A stretch of 64,000 bases of DNA, taken from the NCBI GenBank assembly GCA_947626415.1, contig CANQSA010000012.1:1-64000 (forward strand), read 5' to 3'. The position numbers and the translations under genes were made by a program. Below are positions 33,746 through 43,089 of the stretch, in pieces. Under the pieces are notes generated by a model that saw only the letters and a program-made list of their open reading frames with translations, did not search any database and was not told the DNA's origin. The DNA comes from an uncultured Lachnospiraceae bacterium. Its GTDB lineage: Bacteria; Bacillota; Clostridia; Lachnospirales; Lachnospiraceae. How positions within the stretch are numbered: the first letter of the stretch is position 1; each line of letters opens with the position of its first letter.

Positions 33746-36205
33746 CTAATCCACCTTTAGGATCAGCTCCAGCACCCGTTTTACGCTGGTTTCCAGTTCG
33801 CTTCGGCTGATTAGCCCTTTTTGCAGCGCTTCCAGTACCCGTTCGGGAAATCCGGTGCCCATTTTCATATCATTTCCGGCTTTGATCTCCAGATACTGCT
33901 CTCCGAAGGTCCACCAGTCAGTGGTTACCATGCCGGTAAAGCCCCATTCGTTCCGTAAAATATCGGTCAGCAGTTCCCGGCACTCGGAAGCCCGACAGCC
34001 GTTGATGAGGTTATAGGAGGACATGATCGCCCAGGGAGCCGCTTCTTTTACCACAATCTCAAAGCCCTTCAGATAGATTTCCCGCAGCGCCCGCTCGGAA
34101 ACACGGGAATCGCTGTTCTTCCGGTTGGTTTCCTTGTTGTTGCAGGCAAAATGTTTTACGGTCGTTCCGATGTGCTGCGACTGTACGCCCCGTACCAGAG
34201 CGGCGGCCAGTTTGCCGGTCAGCAGCGGATCTTCGGAATAGTATTCGAAATTCCGTCCGCATAGCGGGCTCCTGTGAATATTGATAGCAGGCGCCAGCCA
34301 GACGGAAATATTGTTTTCCTTGAGTTCTTTGGCGGCAGCCTCGCCTACAGCCTCCAGCAGATCAGGATTCCATGTGGCGGCCAGCAGCGTCGCGCAGGGC
34401 CACGCGGTGGTATAGATCTCACATTCCGGCTGAACCCGCAGTCCCGCGGGTCCGTCGGCCGTCATAATATTGGGGACTCCGTATTCCGGCAGATTGCCAA
34501 ATCCAAAGGTATTGGCGACGCCGGTATTGGGCTGCCCGCCCAGCAGACAGGCCAGGTCTTCGTCAGATAACTGTGCCAGAAAGGTATCCATGTCCGCCGT
34601 TCCTTCGGCTACCTGAGAGAATAAAACGGTATCGGGCTCATAGCGCCGCCAGGAAATATAGCGGTCATGGGCACGTACCTGGGGCGCCAGATCCTGCAGA
34701 TAATAGGGATCCCGCTTTAGCCCGCAGGCGTTCGGATCCCGGGGCGTTCCTTGCGGAAGCGTTTCCAGAGTCCCGTCCGCCAGAAGCCGCTGCTTTAAGG
34801 AAGTGGGAACCACCTTTGCCTGCAGCTGTGATACGCAGGTATCTTCGGAAACCGCAAATACAAAGGAGGATCGAACCGTATTCCGGACAGAATTTCCGAT
34901 ATGGAAATGATAAGTGCCGGCTTCCAGGATGTATGCGGACTTCTGTATTTTCCCCAGATCGTCATAAGCGGCCAGCGCGGAGATCGGGAAGGATATGGTC
35001 AGTAATTGCGTTTCTCCGCTTAACAGCAGCCGGGTTTTGGCAAATGCGGCCAGCATCCTTGCCGGACGGTCCAGTTTGCGGGAAGGAGACTGCGCGTACA
35101 CCTGTACGACTTCTTTTCCTGCCATACCGCCCGTATTGGTAACTCGGATCTGCATGCTGATTGCTCCGTCCTTTAAGCAGGTATTCAATTCTTCTATTTC
35201 AAACGTGGTATAGGACAGCCCGAAGCCAAACGGATAGCAGACGTGCCCGGCTGCCTGCGGGATCGTTTCAAAATACCGGTAACCCACATAAATATCCTCG
35301 GTATAGTCCACATAGTTCTCAGATTCATGAAAGGTGTCTGTAGAGGGATAGGCTTCCAGTGAATCCGCAAAAGTGTCCGGCAGTTTTCCGGAAGGATTGG
35401 CGTCGCCGCACAGAAGATCAGCGGCCGCCAGACCGCCTTTTGTGCCGCCCTGCCATGCCAGCAGGACCGATTGAATCCGATCCTCATGCCGGAACCAGGA
35501 GGTATCTATCATGCCGCCCACATTTAATACTACAAATACGTTGGAAAAATTGGCGATGACCGTATCCACCATTTTCCGTTCTGCCCGGGTCAGACAAAAA
35601 TCACTCTTCTCAAAAATCCGGGCGGAAATGCCGGTCAGGTCAAATACATTCGCGTATAGATCAGCATCGTCGGTTTCCACACTGCCGCCGGGATCGGCTT
35701 TGCCGTCTTCCTCTGCCGCCGTGCTCACATGGCGGTCCCAGCCTTCTCCGGAAAAGCGGCTGATCGTGATACATGCCGTATCCGTGAACGCCTTTGCCCG
35801 TGCCAGAAGCGTGTCCGGAATCTCCGGTTCCGCGATCATACCCGGCAGAGCGCCGATGGCGTATTTGTCCGCTACGTATTTTCTATAGTAATCCGATAAT
35901 TCTTCGCACAGGGCGACATGGCCGTGTTTGGCAAGGAGGCCGTCGTATAAATTGCAGATCCCGTCTGCCGTCACGTCTCCGCTGCCGCCTCCGCCTTTTA
36001 CATAGTCAAAGCCGGCTTTCCCAAACAGGGCGATGCGGCTTCCCTTTCGCAAAGGGAGCAGTCCCGCTTCATTTTTTAACAGAACCATTCCTTCCTGTGC
36101 CGCCTGTCTGGAAAGCTCCAGATGAGCAGGGGATGCGGTGACCCGTTCTCCGTTTTCCCCCAGCGGCAGATTGGGCTGGTAGTTTGCGCGCGTCCATTTT
36201 CTCAT
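33746..36205 (-). CDS. Glycoside hydrolase family 3 beta-glucosidase, domain-swapped order
   Basis: An 819-residue intracellular enzyme with no signal peptide. The usual GH3 order is reversed: the C-terminal-type alpha/beta sandwich comes first (LLKNEAGLLPL, GGGGSGDV, then an FnIII-like domain near 330-440), and the TIM-barrel-type domain comes last (TADGPAGLRVQ, KHFACNN, GFTGMVTTDWW). Asp763 in TTDWW corresponds to the catalytic nucleophile. The same permuted order is known from Butyrivibrio and Ruminococcus beta-glucosidases. It should release glucose or similar sugars from beta-linked oligosaccharides taken up by the cell. It is divergent from the TrpR-like regulator. Confidence 0.92.
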   Translation of the reverse strand: MRKWTRANYQPNLPLGENGERVTASPAHLELSRQAAQEGMVLLKNEAGLLPLRKGSRIALFGKAGFDYVKGGGGSGDVTADGICNLYDGLLAKHGHVALCEELSDYYRKYVADKYAIGALPGMIAEPEIPDTLLARAKAFTDTACITISRFSGEGWDRHVSTAAEEDGKADPGGSVETDDADLYANVFDLTGISARIFEKSDFCLTRAERKMVDTVIANFSNVFVVLNVGGMIDTSWFRHEDRIQSVLLAWQGGTKGGLAAADLLCGDANPSGKLPDTFADSLEAYPSTDTFHESENYVDYTEDIYVGYRYFETIPQAAGHVCYPFGFGLSYTTFEIEELNTCLKDGAISMQIRVTNTGGMAGKEVVQVYAQSPSRKLDRPARMLAAFAKTRLLLSGETQLLTISFPISALAAYDDLGKIQKSAYILEAGTYHFHIGNSVRNTVRSSFVFAVSEDTCVSQLQAKVVPTSLKQRLLADGTLETLPQGTPRDPNACGLKRDPYYLQDLAPQVRAHDRYISWRRYEPDTVLFSQVAEGTADMDTFLAQLSDEDLACLLGGQPNTGVANTFGFGNLPEYGVPNIMTADGPAGLRVQPECEIYTTAWPCATLLAATWNPDLLEAVGEAAAKELKENNISVWLAPAINIHRSPLCGRNFEYYSEDPLLTGKLAAALVRGVQSQHIGTTVKHFACNNKETNRKNSDSRVSERALREIYLKGFEIVVKEAAPWAIMSSYNLINGCRASECRELLTDILRNEWGFTGMVTTDWWTFGEQYLEIKAGNDMKMGTGFPERVLEALQKGLISRSELETSVKRVLELILKVD

Positions 36206-36309
36206 GTCAGATCAGTCCTCCTGTTCTATCCGTGATTGTAATTTATGGTTATTATACATAGAATCTGTGTGAAAAGCCAGCGAAATCAGTAAAAATATAC
36301 GAAATCAAG

Positions 36310-36339
36310 TTGCAAAGACCGGTTATTTTGTAATATAAT
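36310..36339 (+). promoter_or_regulatory. Promoter of the TrpR-like/ior operon
   Basis: TTGCAA (36310-36315), 18 bases, TATAAT (36334-36339), about 50 bases before the start at 36393. The 148-base gap also carries the unseen start signals of the divergent GH3 gene. Confidence 0.55.
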
Positions 36340-36392
36340 GTACCTGATACGGATTGATTTGTACCATACAGAGAAGGAACGTGGAGGTAATG

Positions 36393-36677
36393 ATGAACAG
36401 AAATGTTTCAAAGGAACGTAAGATTGCCATGTATGAAGCGATCCTGCAGTTAAAAGATCTGGACGAGTGCTGCAGATTCTTTGACGATCTGTGCGCGGTC
36501 ACAGAGCTTCGCTCCATGGAGCAGCGTTTTGAGGTGGCGCGGATGCTGACAGACAACAAGGTTTATACGGAGATCAAGGACGAGACGAACGCAAGCTCAG
36601 CTACCATCAGCCGGGTCAATCGGGTCTTGAATTATGGTACGGGATGTCTGAGTGAAGTGATAAAGAAGATGCAATAA
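36393..36677 (+). CDS. TrpR-like regulator, YerC/YecD family
   Basis: A 94-residue all-helical protein of the YerC/YecD family, related to the TrpR repressor. It has the ELRSMEQRFEVARML helix and a helix-turn-helix reading YTEIKDETNASSATISRVNRVL. ATG 36393 lies five bases after GGAGG; ATG 36390 is too close. TrpR itself binds tryptophan, but ligands of this family are not established. It heads an operon for indolepyruvate oxidation, so sensing an aromatic amino acid and controlling the ior genes is a reasonable inference. Confidence 0.85.
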   Translation: MNRNVSKERKIAMYEAILQLKDLDECCRFFDDLCAVTELRSMEQRFEVARMLTDNKVYTEIKDETNASSATISRVNRVLNYGTGCLSEVIKKMQ

Positions 36678-36701
36678 AAATATACGGAATGGAGATTACT
36701 T

Positions 36702-38429
36702 ATGAAACAATTAATGTTGGGCAATCAGGCTCTGGCAAGGGGTCTGTATGAAGCCGGATGCAGCGTGGTATCCAGTTATCCTGGCACGCCGAGCACGGAA
36801 GTAACGGAAGAAGCGGCAAAGTACGACGAGATCTACTGCGAGTGGGCGCCGAATGAAAAGGTTGCCATGGAAGTCGCTTTCGGCGCTTCTCTGGCAGGCA
36901 AGCGCAGTTTCTGTGGCATGAAGCATGTAGGACTGAACGTGGCGGCAGATCCGTTGTTTACCTGTTCCTATACAGGCGTGAATGCGGGTATGGTTATCTG
37001 TGTGGCGGATGACGCAGGGATGCATTCTTCGCAGAATGAACAGGATTCCAGACATCACGCCATTGCAGCGAAGGTGCCGATGCTGGAGCCTTCGGATTCC
37101 GCCGAAGCTTATGCGTTTGCGAAGAAAGCATACGAGCTGTCGGAGCAGTTCGATACGCCGGTCATTATTAAGATGTGTACCCGTGTAGCGCACTCCCAGA
37201 GTATCGTGGATTCGGGAGAACGTGTGGAACCGGCTCCCATCCCTTATGTGAAGAATATCGCGAAATATGTGATGATGCCGGGCAACGCCATCCGCCGCCA
37301 TCCGGTCGTAGAGGAACGGACGCGGAAGCTGACTGCCTATGCGGAAGACTGTGCGTTTAACCGGGTGGAGATGGGAGATACGAAGATCGGTATTATTACC
37401 TCCTCTACCAGTTATCAATATGCCAAAGAAGTATTTGGAAATAAAGCAAGTATCTTAAAACTGGGAATGATCAATCCGCTTCCCGAAAAGCTGATCCTGG
37501 ACTTCGCGTCCAAAGTGGAGAAGCTGGTGATCGTGGAAGAACTGGATCCGATCATTGAAAATCACTGTAAGCAGCTGGGCCTGCAGGTAACCGGAAAAGA
37601 CGTTCTGCCGATCGAAGGGGAGTTTTCCCAGAATCTGATTGCGGAGAAGCTGGGCGTGGAGCTGCCGCCTGTTAAGAAATTGGGAGAAACGCTGCCGGGA
37701 CGTCCGCCTGTGATGTGCGCCGGCTGTCCGCACCGGGGGCTGTTCTATACGCTGTCGAAGAATCATTGCACTGTGCTGGGCGACATCGGCTGTTATACAT
37801 TGGGCGCAGTCGCGCCGTTAAGCGCCATGGAGATGACGCTGTGCATGGGCGCTTCTGTCAGCAGCATTCACGGATTCAACAAAGCGCTGGGCGAGGAAAG
37901 CGAAGGAAAGACGGTCGCCGTGATCGGGGATTCCACCTTTATGCATTCCGGTATGACCGGGCTTGCCAATATTGCCTATAACCAGAGTAATTCCACCGTG
38001 ATCATTCTGGATAATTCCATCACCGGCATGACCGGCCATCAGCAGAATCCTACGACCGGATATAACATTAAGGGAGATCCGGCGGGCAAGATCGATCTGG
38101 AAGCGCTGTGCCGCGCTATGGGATTCAATCGGGTTGTTGTGGTCGATCCTTACGACCTGACGGAATGCGACCGGGTTCTGAAAGAAGAGCTGGCCGCGAA
38201 GGAGCCGTCTGTGATTATCAGCAGACGCCCCTGCGCCCTGTTAAAATATGTGAAGCACAATCCGCCGTACCATGTGGAGGCAGAGAAGTGTATCGGCTGT
38301 AAATCCTGTATGCGTCTGGGCTGCCCTGCGATCAGCATGAAGGGAAAGAAGGCAGTCGTAGACAGCACGCAGTGTGTCGGCTGCGGCGTATGTGCGCAGC
38401 TGTGCAGGCTTGACGCGCTGCAGGCATAG
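36702..38429 (+). CDS. iorA: Indolepyruvate:ferredoxin oxidoreductase, alpha subunit
   Basis: A 575-residue subunit. The N-terminal pyrimidine-binding region has SSYPGTPSTEV, the thiamine diphosphate region has GDSTFMHSGMTGLAN and NSITGMTGHQ, and the C-terminus carries CIGCKSCMRLGCP and CVGCGVCAQLC for two 4Fe-4S clusters. With IorB it oxidatively decarboxylates aryl pyruvates from Trp, Phe and Tyr transamination to aryl-acetyl-CoA, reducing ferredoxin. It lies 24 bases after the TrpR-like gene and 15 bases before iorB. Confidence 0.95.
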   Translation: MKQLMLGNQALARGLYEAGCSVVSSYPGTPSTEVTEEAAKYDEIYCEWAPNEKVAMEVAFGASLAGKRSFCGMKHVGLNVAADPLFTCSYTGVNAGMVICVADDAGMHSSQNEQDSRHHAIAAKVPMLEPSDSAEAYAFAKKAYELSEQFDTPVIIKMCTRVAHSQSIVDSGERVEPAPIPYVKNIAKYVMMPGNAIRRHPVVEERTRKLTAYAEDCAFNRVEMGDTKIGIITSSTSYQYAKEVFGNKASILKLGMINPLPEKLILDFASKVEKLVIVEELDPIIENHCKQLGLQVTGKDVLPIEGEFSQNLIAEKLGVELPPVKKLGETLPGRPPVMCAGCPHRGLFYTLSKNHCTVLGDIGCYTLGAVAPLSAMEMTLCMGASVSSIHGFNKALGEESEGKTVAVIGDSTFMHSGMTGLANIAYNQSNSTVIILDNSITGMTGHQQNPTTGYNIKGDPAGKIDLEALCRAMGFNRVVVVDPYDLTECDRVLKEELAAKEPSVIISRRPCALLKYVKHNPPYHVEAEKCIGCKSCMRLGCPAISMKGKKAVVDSTQCVGCGVCAQLCRLDALQA

Positions 38430-38444
38430 GAGGTACATAAAAGC

Positions 38445-39026
38445 ATGGAAGAGAAAATGACGAAGAATATTATGATCGTGGGCGTAGGCGGACAGGGATC
38501 CCTGCTGGCCAGTAAGCTGCTGGGTCATCTGCTGCTGACGGAAGGCTATGACGTAAAGGTTTCCGAAGTACACGGAATGAGTCAGCGCGGCGGAAGTGTC
38601 GTGACTTATGTACGGTTCGGGGATAAGGTCTATTCTCCGGTGATCGATAAGGGAGAAGCGGATTTTATCGTCTCCTTTGAAAAGCTGGAAGCGGCCCGGT
38701 ATGTGGAATATCTGAAGGCAGACGGCAGGATCGTGGTCAATACGCAGGAGATCGACCCGATGCCGGTTATTACGGGCGCTGCGCAGTATCCGGAGAATCT
38801 GATTGAAAAAATGGAACAGCTGGGAATCGCAGTTGATGCGATGGACTGTCTGTCTCTGGCAGAACAGGCGGGTTCCGCCAAAGCGGTGAACATCGTTCTG
38901 ATGGGGCGGCTGTCCAAATATTTTGACATTCCGGCGGAAAAGTGGCGCCAGGCCATTCGGGAATGCGTGCCGCAGAAGTTTGTGGAACTGAATCTGAAAG
39001 CGTTCGATCTGGGACGTACAGAATAA
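38445..39026 (+). CDS. iorB: Indolepyruvate:ferredoxin oxidoreductase, beta subunit
   Basis: A 193-residue subunit with the glycine-rich start NIMIVGVGGQGSLLASK and the SEVHGMSQRGGSVVTYVRFG motif of the gamma-type domain of 2-oxoacid:ferredoxin oxidoreductases. It completes the IorAB enzyme and binds CoA. The gene lies between iorA and an aryl-CoA ligase-like gene in one operon. Confidence 0.95.
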   Translation: MEEKMTKNIMIVGVGGQGSLLASKLLGHLLLTEGYDVKVSEVHGMSQRGGSVVTYVRFGDKVYSPVIDKGEADFIVSFEKLEAARYVEYLKADGRIVVNTQEIDPMPVITGAAQYPENLIEKMEQLGIAVDAMDCLSLAEQAGSAKAVNIVLMGRLSKYFDIPAEKWRQAIRECVPQKFVELNLKAFDLGRTE

Positions 39027-39051
39027 ATACAATGGTATAAAGGAGAAGAAC

Positions 39052-40356
39052 ATGGAAAATTATTATCAGCCGGAAATTGAAACAATGCCGCTTGAACAGC
39101 TGCAGGCGCTGCAGAGTGAGAGACTGGTAAAGCAGGTAAAATACGTGTATGACAACGTAAAATTTTACCGCGACAAAATGGATGAGATGGGGGTAAAGCC
39201 GGAAGATATCAAGGGAATTGACGATCTGCACAAGCTGCCGTTTATCACGAAGGACGACCTTCGGGATCAGTATCCGTACGGATTACTGGCAGTTCCGCTG
39301 AAAGACTGCGTGCGGATCCAGTCTACCAGTGGGACCACGGGACGCCGGGTAGTGGCGTTCTATACGCAGGAAGATATCGATATCTGGGACGAGTGCTGCG
39401 CGCGCGCCATCGTAGCGGCAGGCGGGACAAAGGAAGATGTGTGTCATGTCTGCTACGGCTACGGCCTGTTTACCGGCGGCCCCGGATTAAATGGTGGTTC
39501 CCATAAGGTGGGATGCCTGACTCTGCCGATGTCCTCCGGCAATACGGAGCGGCAGATCCAGTTTATGACAGACCTGGGATCGACGATCCTTTGCTGTACC
39601 CCGTCCTATGCCGCCAATCTGGCGGAGGCCATTCACGAGGGCGGTTTCCGCGACAAGATCAAATTGAAAGCCGGTATTTTCGGCGCGGAGCCGTGGACTG
39701 AGGAGATGCGGCACAACATTGAGGAGGCACTGGGGATCAAAGCCTACGATATTTACGGACTGACGGAGATTTCCGGCCCCGGCGTATCGTTTGAATGTAA
39801 GGAACAGGCCGGCATGCATATCCAGGAGGATCACTTTATCGCGGAGATCATCAATCCCGAGACCGGAGAGGTGCTGCCGGAAGGAGAAGTGGGAGAACTG
39901 GTATTTACCTGTATTACCAAGAAGGCGTTTCCGCTGATGCGTTACCGGACCAGAGACCTGTGCTATCTGACCAGAAAGAAATGTTCCTGCGGCCGTACCC
40001 ATGTGCGGATGCATAAGCCGATGGGAAGAAGCGACGATATGATGATCATTAAGGGCGTTAACGTATGGCCGTCTCAGATCGAAGCCGTTTTATTAAATCA
40101 GGGATATCAGGCCAATTATCAGATTTTGGTTGACCGGGTCCAGAACAAGGATCAGATCGAAGTACAGGTAGAACTGGCGCCGGAGATGGAGGCCGATCCG
40201 TCCGTTACGGTTGCGGAAAGAGAGGCTAAGGTGGTAAAAGGCTTAAAATCCATGCTGGGAATTAAAGTAGATGTGAAGGTCGTGCCGCCGAAGAGCATTG
40301 TCAGAAGTGAAGGAAAAGCAGTGCGCGTGATCGATAAACGGCATTTGTATCAGTAA
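39052..40356 (+). CDS. paaK: Phenylacetate-CoA ligase family protein
   Basis: A 434-residue AMP-binding enzyme of the PaaK family. The phosphate loop SSTSGTTGRRVVAFYT lies near residue 88, followed by DIYGLTEISGPG and RSDDMMIIKGVNVWPSQIE. It couples an aryl acetate to CoA with ATP, or in the reverse direction could conserve energy from the aryl-acetyl-CoA made by IorAB. The same association with ior genes occurs in many anaerobes. GGAG lies before the ATG, 25 bases from iorB. Confidence 0.9.
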   Translation: MENYYQPEIETMPLEQLQALQSERLVKQVKYVYDNVKFYRDKMDEMGVKPEDIKGIDDLHKLPFITKDDLRDQYPYGLLAVPLKDCVRIQSTSGTTGRRVVAFYTQEDIDIWDECCARAIVAAGGTKEDVCHVCYGYGLFTGGPGLNGGSHKVGCLTLPMSSGNTERQIQFMTDLGSTILCCTPSYAANLAEAIHEGGFRDKIKLKAGIFGAEPWTEEMRHNIEEALGIKAYDIYGLTEISGPGVSFECKEQAGMHIQEDHFIAEIINPETGEVLPEGEVGELVFTCITKKAFPLMRYRTRDLCYLTRKKCSCGRTHVRMHKPMGRSDDMMIIKGVNVWPSQIEAVLLNQGYQANYQILVDRVQNKDQIEVQVELAPEMEADPSVTVAEREAKVVKGLKSMLGIKVDVKVVPPKSIVRSEGKAVRVIDKRHLYQ

Positions 40357-40392
40357 ACCGAGCAGCAGGTTGGAAAAAGGTGGGATTACGAA

Positions 40393-42474
40393 ATGGAGGA
40401 GCAGGAGTTTAAAAAGGTCGATATTCTGATCGTGGACGACGACCGATTAAGTCTGGAACTGGCAGGAAAAATCCTGGAGAAGGATTTTCAGATCGCCTCG
40501 GTTGGATCCGGACAGGAAGCACTGGCGTTTCTGGAAGAAAATGCGCCGAAGCTGATCCTGATGGATTTACATATGCCGGATATGGACGGCAGAGAAACGA
40601 TGCAGCGGATTCAGGAAAGGGAAGAATGGAGAAAGATCCCCGTGATCATTCTGACGGCTGACGCCAAACCGGAGACGGAAGAGGCTTGTTTTGCCATGGG
40701 AGCTACGGATTTTATCGCGAAGCCGTTTGTTCCGGTGATCATGAGAAACCGGATCAGCCGCGCGGTGGAATTATATACGCTGCGCTGGGAATTGGAGAGC
40801 CGGCTGGCGGAGAAGACCAGGCTGGTGGAGCGGGTATCGCTCAATTCCATTATGGTGATCGCCAATACGATTGACGCGAAAGACACTTATACGTCCGGAC
40901 ATTCCCTGCGGGTCGCCAAATGTTCCGAAGCGATTGCCAGACGGCTGGGCTGGAGTGAAGGAGAGGTGCGTAATCTGCATTATATTGCTCTGCTGCACGA
41001 TATCGGTAAGATCGGCGTTCCCGACTCTATTTTAAATAAACCTTCCCGTCTGACGGCGGAAGAATTTTCCCTAATCAAGAAACATCCTGTGATCGGACAC
41101 GAGATCTTAAAGGACATCCGGATGATCAAAGGCGTGGCGGAAGGCGCGTACTATCATCATGAGCGGTATGACGGCAAGGGATATCCCAATGGCCTGAAAG
41201 GAGAAGAGATTCCTTTTTACGCAAGGATCATCGGGATCGCGGACGCCTATGACGCCATGACTTCCAACCGGATCTACCGGACGAAGCTGCCGACGGAAAA
41301 AGTGATTGCGGAGTTTGAACGCTGTGCCGGGACACAGTTTGATCCGATGCTGGCGCGTGTTTTTGTGGAAATGCTCAAAGAAGGATTTTACATTCCCGCC
41401 CAGAGCAGAAGAGAATATGACAGTACGAATCAGGAAGAGATTAACATGGCGGAGGAAAGCAGCGCTCTGTTGAGCAAGATTCTGACAGAGTACGGTGCCG
41501 GAAAGGGAACGGTAGATTTCCTGACGGGATTGAATAACCGCCGATACGGCGAAGAACGGGTTACCAGCCTGATCCGGGAAGGGCATAAGGGCGTATTCGT
41601 CATTCTGGATCTGGATAACTTTAAAGACGTTAACGATGCCTATGGGCATCTGATGGGCGATAAGGTATTAAAGCTGATGGCGTCAGCGCTTTCGGCCAAT
41701 ATGCCGGACACGGATGTCGTATGCCGGATGGGCGGCGATGAATTTGTCCTGTTCCTCTGTGACGTGGAACTGAAGCGGGTGATTGAAGAGAAGATCCGGC
41801 AGATCCGGGATGCTTTTGCCGAAAATATGAAAGATGAAAAATGCAGGGAGATGGTCAGCATATCGGCGGGAATTTCCCTGTGTCCGCGGGACGGCAGGAA
41901 TTTTTCAACGCTTTATAACAATGCGGATAAAGCCTTGTATCACGTAAAGCGGAACGGGAAAAACTCCGTTCATTTCTTCAGCCCTGTCGGAATGGATCAG
42001 GAACAGAGCAAAGTGCAGACGGATCTGGATAATATCCGCCATATTCTGGAAGGCAGGATGGATCAGGCGGAAGGCATCTATAAGGTGCATTATGATGAAT
42101 TTAAGAACCTCTATACCTATCTGTCCCGCTGTGTCAAGCGAAAAGGGCAGAGCGTTCAGATGGTGCTGTTTACTCTTAAGAGCGGCAACAGCGGCTATGT
42201 GGATAAGAGTATATTTGAGGAAGCCATGTCGGCGCTGGAAGTAGCGATCGCCTACTCCCTGCGTATGGTGGATGTGGGCAGCCGGTACAGCAGCGTTCAG
42301 TATCTGGTCATTCTGGTAGATACTAATATCGAAAACGGAAAGAAGGTAGCGGAGCGTGTGACTGGGCAGTTTTACCGCATCTATTCGGGCTCTGGCATTA
42401 CGCTTTCCTATGATATTCAGACCCTTCAGGTAGAAGGGATGAGAGGGGCAGAGGAAGCAAAAACGGAGGATTGA
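40393..42474 (+). CDS. Response regulator with HD-GYP and GGDEF domains
   Basis: A 693-residue signalling protein in the order REC (1-125, phospho-acceptor Asp58 in LILMDLHMPDMDG), HD-GYP (about 140-350, with HDIGKIG and HHERYDGKGYPNGLKG), GGDEF (about 375-530, with an intact RMGGDEF) and an unassigned C-terminal domain of about 150 residues. HD-GYP domains break down cyclic di-GMP and GGDEF domains make it, so both activities may reside in one chain; no RxxD inhibition site is evident before GGDEF. It lies 36 bases after paaK and may be co-transcribed, though its own promoter cannot be excluded. No sensor kinase is adjacent. Confidence 0.9.
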   Translation: MEEQEFKKVDILIVDDDRLSLELAGKILEKDFQIASVGSGQEALAFLEENAPKLILMDLHMPDMDGRETMQRIQEREEWRKIPVIILTADAKPETEEACFAMGATDFIAKPFVPVIMRNRISRAVELYTLRWELESRLAEKTRLVERVSLNSIMVIANTIDAKDTYTSGHSLRVAKCSEAIARRLGWSEGEVRNLHYIALLHDIGKIGVPDSILNKPSRLTAEEFSLIKKHPVIGHEILKDIRMIKGVAEGAYYHHERYDGKGYPNGLKGEEIPFYARIIGIADAYDAMTSNRIYRTKLPTEKVIAEFERCAGTQFDPMLARVFVEMLKEGFYIPAQSRREYDSTNQEEINMAEESSALLSKILTEYGAGKGTVDFLTGLNNRRYGEERVTSLIREGHKGVFVILDLDNFKDVNDAYGHLMGDKVLKLMASALSANMPDTDVVCRMGGDEFVLFLCDVELKRVIEEKIRQIRDAFAENMKDEKCREMVSISAGISLCPRDGRNFSTLYNNADKALYHVKRNGKNSVHFFSPVGMDQEQSKVQTDLDNIRHILEGRMDQAEGIYKVHYDEFKNLYTYLSRCVKRKGQSVQMVLFTLKSGNSGYVDKSIFEEAMSALEVAIAYSLRMVDVGSRYSSVQYLVILVDTNIENGKKVAERVTGQFYRIYSGSGITLSYDIQTLQVEGMRGAEEAKTED

Positions 42475-42543
42475 CATCTAATGTTGTCATAACCGTTGCT
42501 GCCTCGGATCTTTTATAGGTTTTTATATAATTTGATTGACGGT

Positions 42544-42580
42544 AAGAAACATGCTGATCGCCGGCATGTTTCTTTTTATT
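42544..42580 (+). terminator. Terminator after the cyclic di-GMP regulator
   Basis: AAGAAACATGC (42544-42554) pairs perfectly with GCATGTTTCTT (42564-42574), followed by TTTATT. The right arm abuts the remnant of an ATPase gene. Confidence 0.8.
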
Positions 42581-42842
42581 CGATGAAGATACCAGCGCCA
42601 CTAATTTTATGATTCGGGATGCGATGATGCGGAAACTGGTAACGGACGAACCGATCGTGCCATTTACGGACCGTATCTGTGAGTTAAAAGAGAGGGGGAT
42701 TTCTACGATTCTTGTGATCGGCGGCTCCGGAGAATATCTGCGCTATGCCGATACGGTTCTGCTGATGGAAAATTATCGGATTTCTGACAGGACGGAACAG
42801 GTGAAAGAAATTCTGCCGGAAGCAGGTCGCCTCTATGTTTGA
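42573..42842 (+). pseudogene. 3' fragment of an ABC-class P-loop ATPase gene
   Basis: The frame reads FLFDEDTSATNFMIRDAMM and then GISTILVIGGSGEYLRYADTV, the C-terminal Walker B region and following strand of the predicted ABC-class ATPase family (COG3044 type). Everything upstream of the DEDTSATNF motif is missing and replaced by the terminator of the previous gene, so roughly two thirds of the gene has been deleted. The frame stops at 42840-42842. Not functional. Confidence 0.7.
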
Positions 42843-42960
42843 CGTGGCCGCCGACTCCACGCCTTCCGGCGCAAAAAAATATGAGCTGTGGCTGGATGAG
42901 GTGCGTGCTGTGGATTTATTTTTTGCCATTTCCCGCATGCGGGGAGTGGAATTGGAGTAA
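42835..42960 (+). pseudogene. 41-codon coding-like scrap
   Basis: In a different frame overlapping the end of the ATPase fragment, ATG 42835 opens FDVAADSTPSGAKKYELWLD and ends in TAA at 42958-42960. The amino acid use looks coding, and it is followed by a terminator, so this may be the 3' end of another deleted gene. I recognise no family. Confidence 0.35.
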
Positions 42961-42995
42961 AAGAATGCGGTGAAATAATCCGGAAAAAGGATTGC

Positions 42996-43034
42996 AAAGG
43001 ACAGAACGATTTTTCCTGTTCTGTCCTTTTCTTG
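42996..43034 (+). terminator. Terminator after the gene fragments
   Basis: AAAGGACAGAAC (42996-43007) pairs perfectly with GTTCTGTCCTTT (43018-43029), followed by TCTTG. It probably once served the gene whose 3' scrap lies at 42835-42960. Confidence 0.75.
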
Positions 43035-43089
43035 CGTTCATATAGGTATCGCCAATCTCTCGGCAGTTGGCACTCAAAGAGACGTGCCT

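Noticed and set aside
34573-35142. 189-codon plus-strand frame rich in Pro and Arg.
   Set aside because: Shadow of the GH3 gene on the opposite strand; composition is typical of antisense frames.
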